A DNA stretch of 64,000 nucleotides from Citrifermentans bemidjiense Bem (lineage in GTDB: Bacteria > Desulfobacterota > Desulfuromonadia > Geobacterales > Geobacteraceae), in NCBI RefSeq assembly GCF_000020725.1, contig NC_011146.1, forward strand, positions 3,099,501-3,163,500. The letters are read 5' to 3'. The translations under genes were made by a program, and so were the position numbers. The notes beneath the pieces are model-generated. The model ran no database searches and had not been told where the DNA came from. It saw nothing but the letters and a program-made list of their open reading frames with translations. Positions 32,703-41,400 of the stretch are shown piece by piece; within the stretch, counting starts at the first letter, position 1; the number at the start of each line of letters is the position of its first letter.

Positions 32703-34022
32703 TTGACGGGAAAGAATAGGGAGAAAACAGCAGGGGAAACGGCGGCGGCGCTTGCCGGCTTGGGGCGGAAGCAGCGCCAGGGACGGGTAAAGCCCGAGCT
32801 TTTGGCGCCTGCGGGGAACATGGAGAAACTGAAGGTCGCCATCCGCTATGGCGCCGACGCGGTGTACCTGGGGGGGAAATCGTTTGGCCTTAGAAACCTG
32901 GCCGGCAACTTCAGCCTCCCCGAACTCTCGCACGCAGTCGACTACGCGCACCGGCACGGCGTCAAGGTGTACCTGACCGTCAACGCCTTTGCCGACAACG
33001 GCGATTTGATCGAGCTGGAACGCTACCTGGACGAGATCCGCGAGATCCCCTTCGACGCCCTCATCGCCGCCGACCCCGGCGTCGTGGCGCTGATAGCCGA
33101 GCGCTGCCCAGGCCGCGACATACACCTTTCCACCCAGGCCAACACCACCAACTGGCGCTCCGCCCGCTTCTGGCAGGCCCAGGGTGTGAAGCGGGTGAAT
33201 CTCGCCCGCGAGATGTCGCTGGAGCAGATCGCCGAGACGGCGGGGATGTGCAACGAGATCGAGCTCGAAGTCTTCGTCCACGGCGCCATGTGCATCTCGT
33301 ATTCGGGGCGCTGCCTCCTCTCCCTGGCCATGACCGGCAGGGATGCCAACAAGGGGGAGTGCACCCAGCCCTGCCGTTGGAACTACGCCATCGTAGAGGA
33401 GAGCCGTCCCGGGGAGTATTTCCCCATCCACGAGGACGAAAGCGGCAGCTTCATCTTCAACTCGAAGGATCTCTGCCTGATCGAGCACCTTCCCGAGCTG
33501 GTGGAGAGCGGCGTCCACTCCCTTAAGATAGAGGGGAGGATGAAAGGGATCTACTACGCGGCCAGCGTGATCCGCATCTACCGCGAGGCGCTGGACAGCT
33601 ATTGGGAGAACCCGCAAGAATACCGGCTGAACCCGGCGTGGCTGGAGGAGCTGAGCAAGATCAGCCACCGCGGGTACACCACCGGATTTTTGTTGGGCAA
33701 GCCGCGCGACGTGGACCACGAGTACCTCTCGCGTTACGTGAGGAACTTCGAGTTTGTGGCGCTGGTCGAGGGGGAGGCGCCGCGTGGAGGGACCCTGGTT
33801 GCGGTGAGGAACAGGCTGCAGTTGGGCGACGCCCTGGAGCTCATCGGTCAGGGGACGAGTTTCACTCGGTTCGTTTTGCAGTCGATGGAAGACGAGGACG
33901 GCGTCCCGCTCCAGGTAGCGCACCCAAACCAGCGGGTAGTCCTGAAAGAACTCACCGGAGCCGGGGAATACGATTTGATCAGAAGAGAAAAACCCGAGAA
34001 AACCAAAAGACTAAACCATTAA
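32703..34022 (+). CDS. U32 family peptidase-like protein (TrhP/RlhA type)
   Basis: A 439-residue protein from the TTG at 32703, chosen for AAAGGAG 7 bases upstream. It opens the U32 domain with PELLAPAGNMEKLKVAIRYG and contains HGAMCISYSGRC and CTQPCRW, the conserved Cys that hold an iron-sulfur cluster in relatives. TrhP (YegQ/YrrO-like) members help make 5-hydroxyuridine at tRNA position 34, and RlhA hydroxylates 23S rRNA; collagenase activity was an older label. The size fits TrhP better. Which RNA it acts on is not decided. Confidence 0.85.
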   Translation: MTGKNREKTAGETAAALAGLGRKQRQGRVKPELLAPAGNMEKLKVAIRYGADAVYLGGKSFGLRNLAGNFSLPELSHAVDYAHRHGVKVYLTVNAFADNGDLIELERYLDEIREIPFDALIAADPGVVALIAERCPGRDIHLSTQANTTNWRSARFWQAQGVKRVNLAREMSLEQIAETAGMCNEIELEVFVHGAMCISYSGRCLLSLAMTGRDANKGECTQPCRWNYAIVEESRPGEYFPIHEDESGSFIFNSKDLCLIEHLPELVESGVHSLKIEGRMKGIYYAASVIRIYREALDSYWENPQEYRLNPAWLEELSKISHRGYTTGFLLGKPRDVDHEYLSRYVRNFEFVALVEGEAPRGGTLVAVRNRLQLGDALELIGQGTSFTRFVLQSMEDEDGVPLQVAHPNQRVVLKELTGAGEYDLIRREKPEKTKRLNH

Positions 34023-34195
34023 CAAGGAGAAAATCTGAGGACATCTGAGACCCCAAAGGCTTTGAGTTAAAACTAAAAACTTAAAAGCTGAAACCTAAAA
34101 CCTTTAGCCACGGAGAAAATCTGAGAACATCAAAGACTTCTTTTGGGAAAAACAGAACCAACCGCTAAGTTTTTTAACCGTAATGTCTTGGTTTT
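34023..34195. repeat. intergenic stretch with inverted repeat motifs
   Basis: Contains GGAGAAAATCTGAGGACATC (34026-34045) and again CCACGGAGAAAATCTGAGAAC (34109-34129, cited here in part), the reverse complement of the motif repeated further right. No gene. Confidence 0.5.
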
Positions 34196-34490
34196 CTCAG
34201 ATTTTCTCCGTGGCTAATGGTTTTGGCTTTGCCTTTCCCAGAGAAAGTTTTTGACTCTCTCCGGTTTTGCCTTTCTCAGAACTCCTCAGAAGTTCTCCTT
34301 GTGAGCGGTTTTGGTTTTTGACTCTCTCAGATTTTCTCCGTGGCTAATGGTTTTGGTTTTGCCTTTCCCAGAAAAAGTTTTTGACTCTCTCCGGTTTTGC
34401 CTTTCTCAGAAGTCCTCAGAAGTTCTCCTTGTGAGCGGTTTTGGTTTTTGACTCTCTCAGATTTTCTCCGTGGCTAAATGGTTTAGCCGT
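34196..34490. repeat. 130-bp tandem repeat, two copies plus a partial third
   Basis: The unit beginning CTCAGATTTTCTCCGTGGCT recurs at 34201, 34331 and 34461, a period of exactly 130 bases. The first two units differ by only a few bases and the third breaks off after about 25. The unit is T-rich and non-coding, and lies between the U32 gene and the convergent end of the cyclase gene. Confidence 0.8.
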
Positions 34491-34501
34491 TCTCGGGTTT
34501 C

Positions 34502-35446
34502 TCAGTTCCATACCACCATGTTCTTCCCGCTGTTCTTCGCCTTGTAGAGGAGCTGGTCGGCGAAGTCCAAAAGTTCCGGCGCGTCCATCCCGTCCCTGGG
34601 ATAGGCGGCTACGCCGATGCTGATGGTCACCTTCCCCAAGGGCTGGGTCTCCCCGCCGGGGAACGGGTGCTCCGCGACCCTGCGCCTGAGTTCCTCCGCC
34701 ACGCCCAGCGCCGCCTCCTTGGGCGTCTCCGGGAGCAGCAGCACGAACTCCTCTCCGCCGTAGCGCGCAGCCGTGTCGCAGATCCGCAGGTGCGTCGTCA
34801 TGAGCTGCGCCAGGGTCTTCAAAAGCGCGTCCCCCTGCGGATGCCCGTTGGTGTCGTTGTACCTCTTGAAGTTGTCGACATCCATGAAGATGAGGCTGCA
34901 CTGCTTCCCGTAGCGCTTGGACCTGGCCACCTCCAAAACAAACGCCTCCTCGAAGTAGCGATGGTTGTAAAGCGCGGTGAGCCCGTCATGCACCGCCAGC
35001 TCCTTGAGTGCCAGGTTCGCCTCCTTTAGCTCGGCGTTGGCGCGGGTCAATTGCTCCAAGAGCTCCCGGTTCTGCGTCACCAGGCGAGCCTTCTCCGCCG
35101 CCCGCCCCGCCACCGCGGAGATCAGGTCCAGGCTCTCGAACGGCTTCACCAGGTAGTCGTAGGCGCCGGCTCTGAGCGCGGTGAGCGCGCTGTCGAGCGA
35201 GGCGTGGCTGGTCATGATCACCACCTGGGTGTCGGGATTGTGCTCCTTGATCTCGGTTAGAAGCTCGATCCCGCTCATCCCCCCCATCCTTATGTCAGTG
35301 ATCACGAGGGGATGGCTCACGCTCCTGAAAGCCTCCAGCGCCTCCTCGCCGCTGGCCGCCTCCGCCACCGTGAAGCCGTCGGCGGAAAGAACCTGCGACA
35401 CCACGCTTCTCAGGGTTTCCTCGTCGTCAACAACCAGTAAGTCCAT
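34502..35446 (-). CDS. response regulator with GGDEF (diguanylate cyclase) domain
   Basis: A 314-residue cytosolic protein. The receiver domain (residues 1-115) has LLVVDDEET and the phospho-acceptor Asp in VITDIRMGGMSG, with MTSH and Lys in YDYLVKPF. A coiled-coil linker (about 125-155) leads to the GGDEF domain, whose active site is YGGEEFVLLLPE, so it should make c-di-GMP; the inhibitory I-site RICD sits five residues before it. This is the WspR/PleD-like layout. It ends the five-gene operon, 12 bases after the histidine kinase, its likely partner. Confidence 0.94.
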   Translation of the reverse strand: MDLLVVDDEETLRSVVSQVLSADGFTVAEAASGEEALEAFRSVSHPLVITDIRMGGMSGIELLTEIKEHNPDTQVVIMTSHASLDSALTALRAGAYDYLVKPFESLDLISAVAGRAAEKARLVTQNRELLEQLTRANAELKEANLALKELAVHDGLTALYNHRYFEEAFVLEVARSKRYGKQCSLIFMDVDNFKRYNDTNGHPQGDALLKTLAQLMTTHLRICDTAARYGGEEFVLLLPETPKEAALGVAEELRRRVAEHPFPGGETQPLGKVTISIGVAAYPRDGMDAPELLDFADQLLYKAKNSGKNMVVWN

Positions 35447-35458
35447 GCGCGTCCTCCT

Positions 35459-37237
35459 TTAGCCATTGGCTGCCGCGGAGGGTGGTAGGGTGATGATGAA
35501 GGTAGTCCCCAACCCCTCCTCGCTCTCCAGGTGAATCTCGCCGCCGTGATCCTTGACGATGCCGTAGGTGACCGAGAGGCCGAGCCCCGTTCCCTGCCCT
35601 GCCGGCTTGGTGGTGAAGAAGGGATCGAAGATCTTCCCCTGGATCTCCTTGCTGATACCGGGGCCGTTGTCCGCCACCCGCAATTCCACTCCCCCCTTTT
35701 CCAGCCTGCGCCCGGAAAGCTTCACCGTCCCGGTCTTCCCGCTCATCGCCTGCTGCGCGTTGAGCATCAGGTTCATGAGCACCTGCTGCAACTGGTTCGC
35801 GTTGCCGCGGCAGGTGGGCATCCCCGGCTCCAGTTCCTGCTCCACCTTGATGCTGTTGATCCCCAACTGGTGGTCGACGATGGCAAGAGCATCCGCCACC
35901 ACCTGCTGCAGGTCGACCTCGCTGAACTCGACCTGCTCCTGGCGCGCAAACTTGAGCAGGTGCTCGATGATGGTCTTGCAACGCTTGGTCTCTTTCTCGA
36001 TGATCAAAAGGTTCTTCTCCAGCGGGTGCCCGGCCCCCGCCCCCCTGAGCGAGAGCTGGGTGATGCCGAGGATCCCCGCCAGCGGGTTCTTCACCTCATG
36101 GGCGATCCCTGCGCCAAGCGAACCGAAGGCCGCCATCTTCTCCGAATGAACCAGTTGCCCGTAGAGGTCCTTGAGGGCCTTTTCGCGCACTTTCAACTCG
36201 GCGGCCATCTGGTTGAAGGACCGGGCCAGCGCGCCGATCTCGTCCCCTGATTCCGCCTTCACCTCGATCTCGAAGCGCCCCTGCCCCACCATCCGGGTCG
36301 CCTCGGAGAGCTTCTCCAGTGGGCTCGTGAAATGCCGCGACCAGAACTGGCTCAAAAGGGCCGCCGCACCCAGAAGCGCCAGCGACAGGAGCAAAAGGTC
36401 GCTCAGCAGTTCGCGCGAGGTGAGGTAGGCGGCGCTCTTGGGTATCTCCACCCCGACCACCAGCCCCCCCAGCGAGCAGCGCGAGAATCCTCCCACCATC
36501 TCCTTGCCGAGTTTTTTGTACTCCATGGTCATCCCGGAGCTGCGCGGGGCCTTCACCCGGTTCCACCATTCGACATTGGCTGCAACCCCAACCCGGTCGG
36601 GCGCCTTGTGCGCCAGGTAGCGCCCGGCCGAGTCCAACAGGAAGATGTCGAAGACCCGCGAGCGCTTGGCCAGCTCCTGCAACCGGTCCAGGCGCAGCAC
36701 CGCCGTCGTTACCACCGGCGCCCCCCCCGCCGCAGGCTCGGAAATGGTGAGGGTGAGCGTGGGAAGCTTGGGCGAGAGCGTGGAATTCACCAGGTACACC
36801 TGCCCTGCCGGAATGGATTCCGGCGCCGGATGGGCCTGCAGGTTCGCCACTATCTCCTCTTTGGTCACCCCGACCGCCTGCAGCGCAGCGCCGTCGTACA
36901 CGGTCTGTTCGCCGCCCGGGCCGCTGCGGGTAACCAGCACGAAGTCGCGGAACTCCTCGAAAAAGCCCTGCAGCACCTGGTCCCGCCCCGAAAGCTCCGG
37001 CTCGGCCAAGACGCGACCGAAGAGCTTCAACCGCTCCCGGTATCCCGCCAGGAGCGCGTTCGCCTCCTCCGCCGTATGCAGCACCACCGTCGAAGTGAGG
37101 TCGTGGATGTATGCGGTCTTGTCGACCTGGAACAGGTTCGCCATGGTGAAGGTGATCAGGCTCAGCACCACCGACACCACCAGCAACTGGGAGAGGAGCA
37201 TCTTGAACCTGAGCGGAAATTTTAATCTGGTATGCAT
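35459..37237 (-). CDS. sensor histidine kinase (extracytoplasmic sensor, HAMP, HisKA)
   Basis: A 592-residue inner-membrane kinase. Membrane segments at about 12-34 and 275-300 enclose a periplasmic sensor of about 240 residues with a Cache-like pattern. A HAMP domain follows (LEKLSEATRMVGQGRFEIEV), then the H-box GAGIAHEVKNPLAGILG and the ATPase domain with NANQLQQVLMNLMLNAQQAM, VADNGPGISKE and GTGLGLSVTYGIV. It probably phosphorylates the GGEEF response regulator 12 bases downstream. The ligand is unknown, but its operon partners are surface proteins. Confidence 0.93.
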   Translation of the reverse strand: MHTRLKFPLRFKMLLSQLLVVSVVLSLITFTMANLFQVDKTAYIHDLTSTVVLHTAEEANALLAGYRERLKLFGRVLAEPELSGRDQVLQGFFEEFRDFVLVTRSGPGGEQTVYDGAALQAVGVTKEEIVANLQAHPAPESIPAGQVYLVNSTLSPKLPTLTLTISEPAAGGAPVVTTAVLRLDRLQELAKRSRVFDIFLLDSAGRYLAHKAPDRVGVAANVEWWNRVKAPRSSGMTMEYKKLGKEMVGGFSRCSLGGLVVGVEIPKSAAYLTSRELLSDLLLLSLALLGAAALLSQFWSRHFTSPLEKLSEATRMVGQGRFEIEVKAESGDEIGALARSFNQMAAELKVREKALKDLYGQLVHSEKMAAFGSLGAGIAHEVKNPLAGILGITQLSLRGAGAGHPLEKNLLIIEKETKRCKTIIEHLLKFARQEQVEFSEVDLQQVVADALAIVDHQLGINSIKVEQELEPGMPTCRGNANQLQQVLMNLMLNAQQAMSGKTGTVKLSGRRLEKGGVELRVADNGPGISKEIQGKIFDPFFTTKPAGQGTGLGLSVTYGIVKDHGGEIHLESEEGLGTTFIITLPPSAAANG

Positions 37238-37245
37238 CCGGTCCT

Positions 37246-38484
37246 CTATCTGCCTTGCTGTCCGGCGCCGGTCCCGTAGATGACCCGGGAGGCGTAACTG
37301 GCGTTTCCTGCCTGGTCGACGGCCTCCACCCTGATCAGGTTGACGCCGCTTTTCAGCGTGAGATCGTGGGCAAAAGCCCCGTCTTCGGCGCCGGATACCT
37401 CGACGCCGTTCACAAACACCCTCGCACCGGGCTCGACGTCACCGGTCAAGGTCAAGTTTCCGGCAGCGGCGCTTTCGGGCGGGAAATCCACCTTTAGTTC
37501 CGGCGGTTTCAAAAGCTGCAGCAGGTCGCAGCGCCCGGTGCGGCTGAAAAAACCTTCCCTGGCCTCCATGACCCCGCTCACCCGCCAGAAGTAGCTCCCG
37601 GCATCCAGGGTTCCGGTGACGAGTTCTGGCGCAGCGAGCTTTTTATCCAGCACCAGGCTCTTGAAGCTGGGGTCTCTTGCCAGCTGGAAGTGGTATTCGC
37701 CCGCCTTGCCGCTCCAGGAGAAGCGCACCTTGGGCGGAAGCAGGCGGAACCGGTAGAGGAGCTTGTCGCTTTTAAGCGACGGCGCCTCGGGAAGCGGCAC
37801 CGCCGGACCCGCCGCGACCCCCTTTCTCAGAGTGATGCCGTGGTAGGCCGGCACCCGGACGATCCCGTCCCTCCCCTGGACCCTGACTTCCCCGGCGTAG
37901 ACGGCGAGGCTCGACGCGTTGCCGTTGGGGGTGACGCGGAAACGGGCGGCACCCGAAGCGACGCGGGCCAGATGCCCCGCCGTGGCGATCTCCAGCCGCA
38001 GTCGCTTTTCGTCGGAAAGGCTCCCCTTCAGCTCACCTTCCACCTGGACCCGGTAGGCCCTAGGCTCCCCCTCCACCTTTTCGTTCAGGCGGGTGACCAG
38101 CACCAGGGAGTTGCTCCCCACGGTGAGGCGGTCGCTGGGGGCGAAAGACAAGGTGGCGCCGGAGCGGTCGAAGGTCTGCACGGCGTCGTTATTGTAGAGA
38201 AGCATCCCTTCTCGGGCTCCCTCCCAGGCGACGGAGTTGCCGCGCCTGAAGCGGACGTCGCGCACGAGCGATTTTAAGGCCGCCTCCGGCCGCCGCCCCG
38301 CGCCGTCCTTTACCGGAAGCTCTTCCGCGCGGTTCGCCAGCATCTCCTTAAGCGGCGTGCCGGATGGGAAAAGGGCGTAGAGAAAGACCATGAACAGCCA
38401 GTAGAACGCGAGGACCAGTAGCAGCGACCCCACCGTCTCCAGGGCAATCCCCCCGAGCTTACTGAAGCGGTCCCGGGCGCTCAC
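37246..38484 (-). CDS. FecR-domain protein with single membrane anchor
   Basis: A 412-residue protein. A membrane segment near the N terminus (about 15-38) is followed by a FecR-like domain (VRFRRGNSVAWEGAREGMLL, AVQTFDRSGATLSFAPSDRL, RVTPNGNASSLAVYAGEVRV), then two beta-sandwich segments: one fibronectin-like (YHFQLARDPSFKSLVLDK) and one Ig-like with GARVFVNGVEVSG. FecR proteins often relay outer-membrane signals to ECF sigma factors, but none is encoded here; instead a histidine kinase follows 8 bases later. Its start overlaps the end of the giant protein gene by 4 bases. Confidence 0.85.
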   Translation of the reverse strand: MSARDRFSKLGGIALETVGSLLLVLAFYWLFMVFLYALFPSGTPLKEMLANRAEELPVKDGAGRRPEAALKSLVRDVRFRRGNSVAWEGAREGMLLYNNDAVQTFDRSGATLSFAPSDRLTVGSNSLVLVTRLNEKVEGEPRAYRVQVEGELKGSLSDEKRLRLEIATAGHLARVASGAARFRVTPNGNASSLAVYAGEVRVQGRDGIVRVPAYHGITLRKGVAAGPAVPLPEAPSLKSDKLLYRFRLLPPKVRFSWSGKAGEYHFQLARDPSFKSLVLDKKLAAPELVTGTLDAGSYFWRVSGVMEAREGFFSRTGRCDLLQLLKPPELKVDFPPESAAAGNLTLTGDVEPGARVFVNGVEVSGAEDGAFAHDLTLKSGVNLIRVEAVDQAGNASYASRVIYGTGAGQQGR

Positions 38485-41400
38485 CGCTCACCCCGCGCGG
38501 CAGGCATGGTTTGGCGCTCCGAACGGAGCCGCAGGTTCATGAGCTTAGAGCAGCCGGAGCCGTTTCTGAGCACCACGCCCAGGACCTGGTCCCCCTCGGC
38601 AAGCGGGAGATCGAGGGTGAAGCGCCCTGCCTCGTCGAGCGGCACCTTCCTCCCCGCGAGCTCCATGGAGGTCCCCTCGACCGTTCCCGAAAGCATGCAG
38701 TGCCCCTTGCCGTCGGCATCGACCCTGACGCCGGAGGCTTCGGTGCCGTAGCCGACCAGCGTCTCGGCCGGCGGCCCGGTCACGGCCAGGTCGGGAAGCG
38801 GGAGCGAAGTGGCGAGGAAACGCCCCTGCGAGTCCCCCATCTCCAGGTCGAGATCGAGGGTGTTGCCCGGGAAGGTGGTGTCGAAGCGACCCAGGGGATC
38901 CACCGGGATGCTGCGGCCGTTGATCACCACGAAGGATTTCGTCCGGTACCGGTCATCGGGAGAGACCGGATGCAGCTCTTTGAAATCCCCCTTCAGCTCG
39001 ACGCGGCGGTTTAGCCTCCTGCCGGGGGTGGTGACGTTGTCGGCCACGGGGCGGGATTTTCCGTACCAGCGCCGCAACAGCCGCGAGCCGGCTATCCCTT
39101 CCTCCCGTACCAGGTAGTCGGCGGCGGCGTCGCACCGTCTCTGGGAGAGCGCCATGTTGTATTCCACGCTCCCGATGCCGTCGGTATGCCCCTCCACGAT
39201 CACCTTTTCCTGCGGGCGCGCCCGCAAGACCCGCGCCGCCCCTTTGAGCAGGTGCTTGGCCTCCAGGGTCAGCTCGGAGCGGTCGAAGACGAAAGCGCCG
39301 CCGGACAGGGTGAGGAGTACCGCCTCGCGACGGTTGACGCCGAAGAGTTCGCGGCCGGTGCTGAAGATCGAGCCGTCCAGGTAGGTGACCTGCAGTTGGT
39401 ACTGATAGATCTCGCCCTGTTCCACCTTCCGGCGGTCCGTGTCGCCAAGCCAGGGGATGCGCTTTGCCGGCGCCCCGGTCCCCTCAAGCGTGCGCAGCGC
39501 CTCCCCCTCGCGATTCATCACCTTGAGCGTCCAGGAACCGACCTGTTCCGGCTGCTCCACGCTCACCAGGAAGACCAGCGGCGCAGGGAACCTTCCCCCC
39601 TTGAGCTCCAGGGAACCCAGGTGCTCCCGGGTCAGCGTCACCTCGGTGGAAGGAAGCTTCGCCCGTTCGCCGTTGACCAGGAGGGTGAATAGTTCCGCGC
39701 TCCCGGAGAGAAGCAGCGGCTCGTCCAGCCGCTCCGCCCGAACCAGGAGCGCCGGCACTAGAGCCGCGGGGGGGGGAACCTTGGCGACCTGGGCGGGGGG
39801 CGGAACCGGGATGGGGATCACCTTCGCCTGCCGCGACTCGAACATGTCCTCATCGAACTTGACCTTGATGCCGACAAAGGGGCCCTGCCCCTGGAAGGTC
39901 TCGCCGGTCAAGTCCCGGTCGTCGAGCCTGGCGAAGTTGTAGCCGGCGGAAAGGACCACGTTTCTATAGACGCGGTAGCCGGCGCTTCCCACCGCACCCA
40001 GCGAGTGCATGCGGGCGTCGTACTGGTTCATGAGCTTCAGGTAGGCCGCGATCTCCCAGCGCTCCGCCAGGTCGTAGGAGAGCCCGGCCAGGACCAGGTC
40101 GGTGTAGCTCTGCATCATCCCCCCCACCCCGTCGGCCCAGCTGAGCTTCCCGGCGTATTTTCCCTGGGCGCTCCAACGGCTCACGATCCTGTAGGTCGGC
40201 TCGGCCGAGAGGATGACGCTGCGGCTTTCGAAGGAGCCGGGGAGCGAGCGTCTGTCCTCGACCTTGTAGCGCGCCAGGGTGAGGAGCTGCAGCGGCTGGC
40301 CCGCCAGCGGACGGAAGGCGCTCCCCAGGTAGCCGTCGAAGATGACGTCGTCGCCGGCGTCGGCGTCCCGATCCCAGAGCGAGAGCTTCCCCAAGAGGGT
40401 GAGCGAGGGGCTCATCTTGTAGGCGGCGTTGGCGCCGTAGAGAGAGGCGGTCTCCCCCGGGCCGGTCCTCACCTCGTAGCGGCCGGAGAGCTTCAGATCC
40501 CTGGCCCGGAGGTATTCGCCCCCCAAGGTAAAGGCGGTGCGGGTGCCGGTATTTCCCTGCACCGTCTGCACCCGCTCCAGGGAGGAGTTGAGGTAGAGCC
40601 CCTCGGCGGCGCGGTAACGGCTGTTCAGCCCGACGATGGCCTGCCCCCTTTGCTGCGACAGGGCGTGCTCGATCTGGTAGCCGGTTCTGGAATCGAGGCT
40701 GAACCCTTCCCGCTCCATGAGCCGCGTGTTGAGGTCGACGTTGCTCTGCTGGGAGTAACCGGAGGCGCCGGAGGACATCTGGTAGCCGGTGGTGAGCCGC
40801 ATCCGGTCCGAGAGCCTGCTCTCCAGGCCGAACAGGGTGGCCTGGCGGATGAGGGGGGAGCCCTCTTGGTACTCCTCGGTGAGGAAGGCCTTGGTGCGCT
40901 CAGTGAGCCGGTAGTCGAGCTTGGCGAAGGTCTTTGTCTGGTAGTCGGCGACGCCGGAGGCGGATAGAAGCTGCTCGCGCCTGAGGGTCGCATCGAGCTT
41001 TTTGGTGAGGGGCGCGAAGACGCCGGCATAGACCAGGTCCGATTCCTCGGTCCGTCCGTCCCGCTCCTCCCGCACCACCTTGACGCCCCCCTCCAAATGC
41101 AGCAGGGAGAATTTCTTCACCATCCCCGCGTGGTTCGCGAAGAGTTTCCGGTCCCCCAATTCAAAGCGGTGCAGGAAGCTCTCGGCGAAGACGAGGGTGT
41201 CGGCGCCGACACGGTAGTCGGCCCGGCCGCCGTACTTCTCGGTCCCAAGCTCCGTCCCGGTCATCGAGGTGTTGAAGAAGTCGGACTCCACCTTCCGGTA
41301 GTAAAGGTTCAGAAGGAGGGGATCGACGGGACGCGCGGCGAGCTCCGTTTTCCAGGCGCTTCCCCTGCCATGCTCCAGGTTCTCGCTGACCGCCCCCTCC

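Noticed and set aside
37246..38484. Classic FecIR iron-signalling system
   Set aside because: No ECF sigma factor or TonB-dependent receptor motif was seen nearby; a histidine kinase follows instead.
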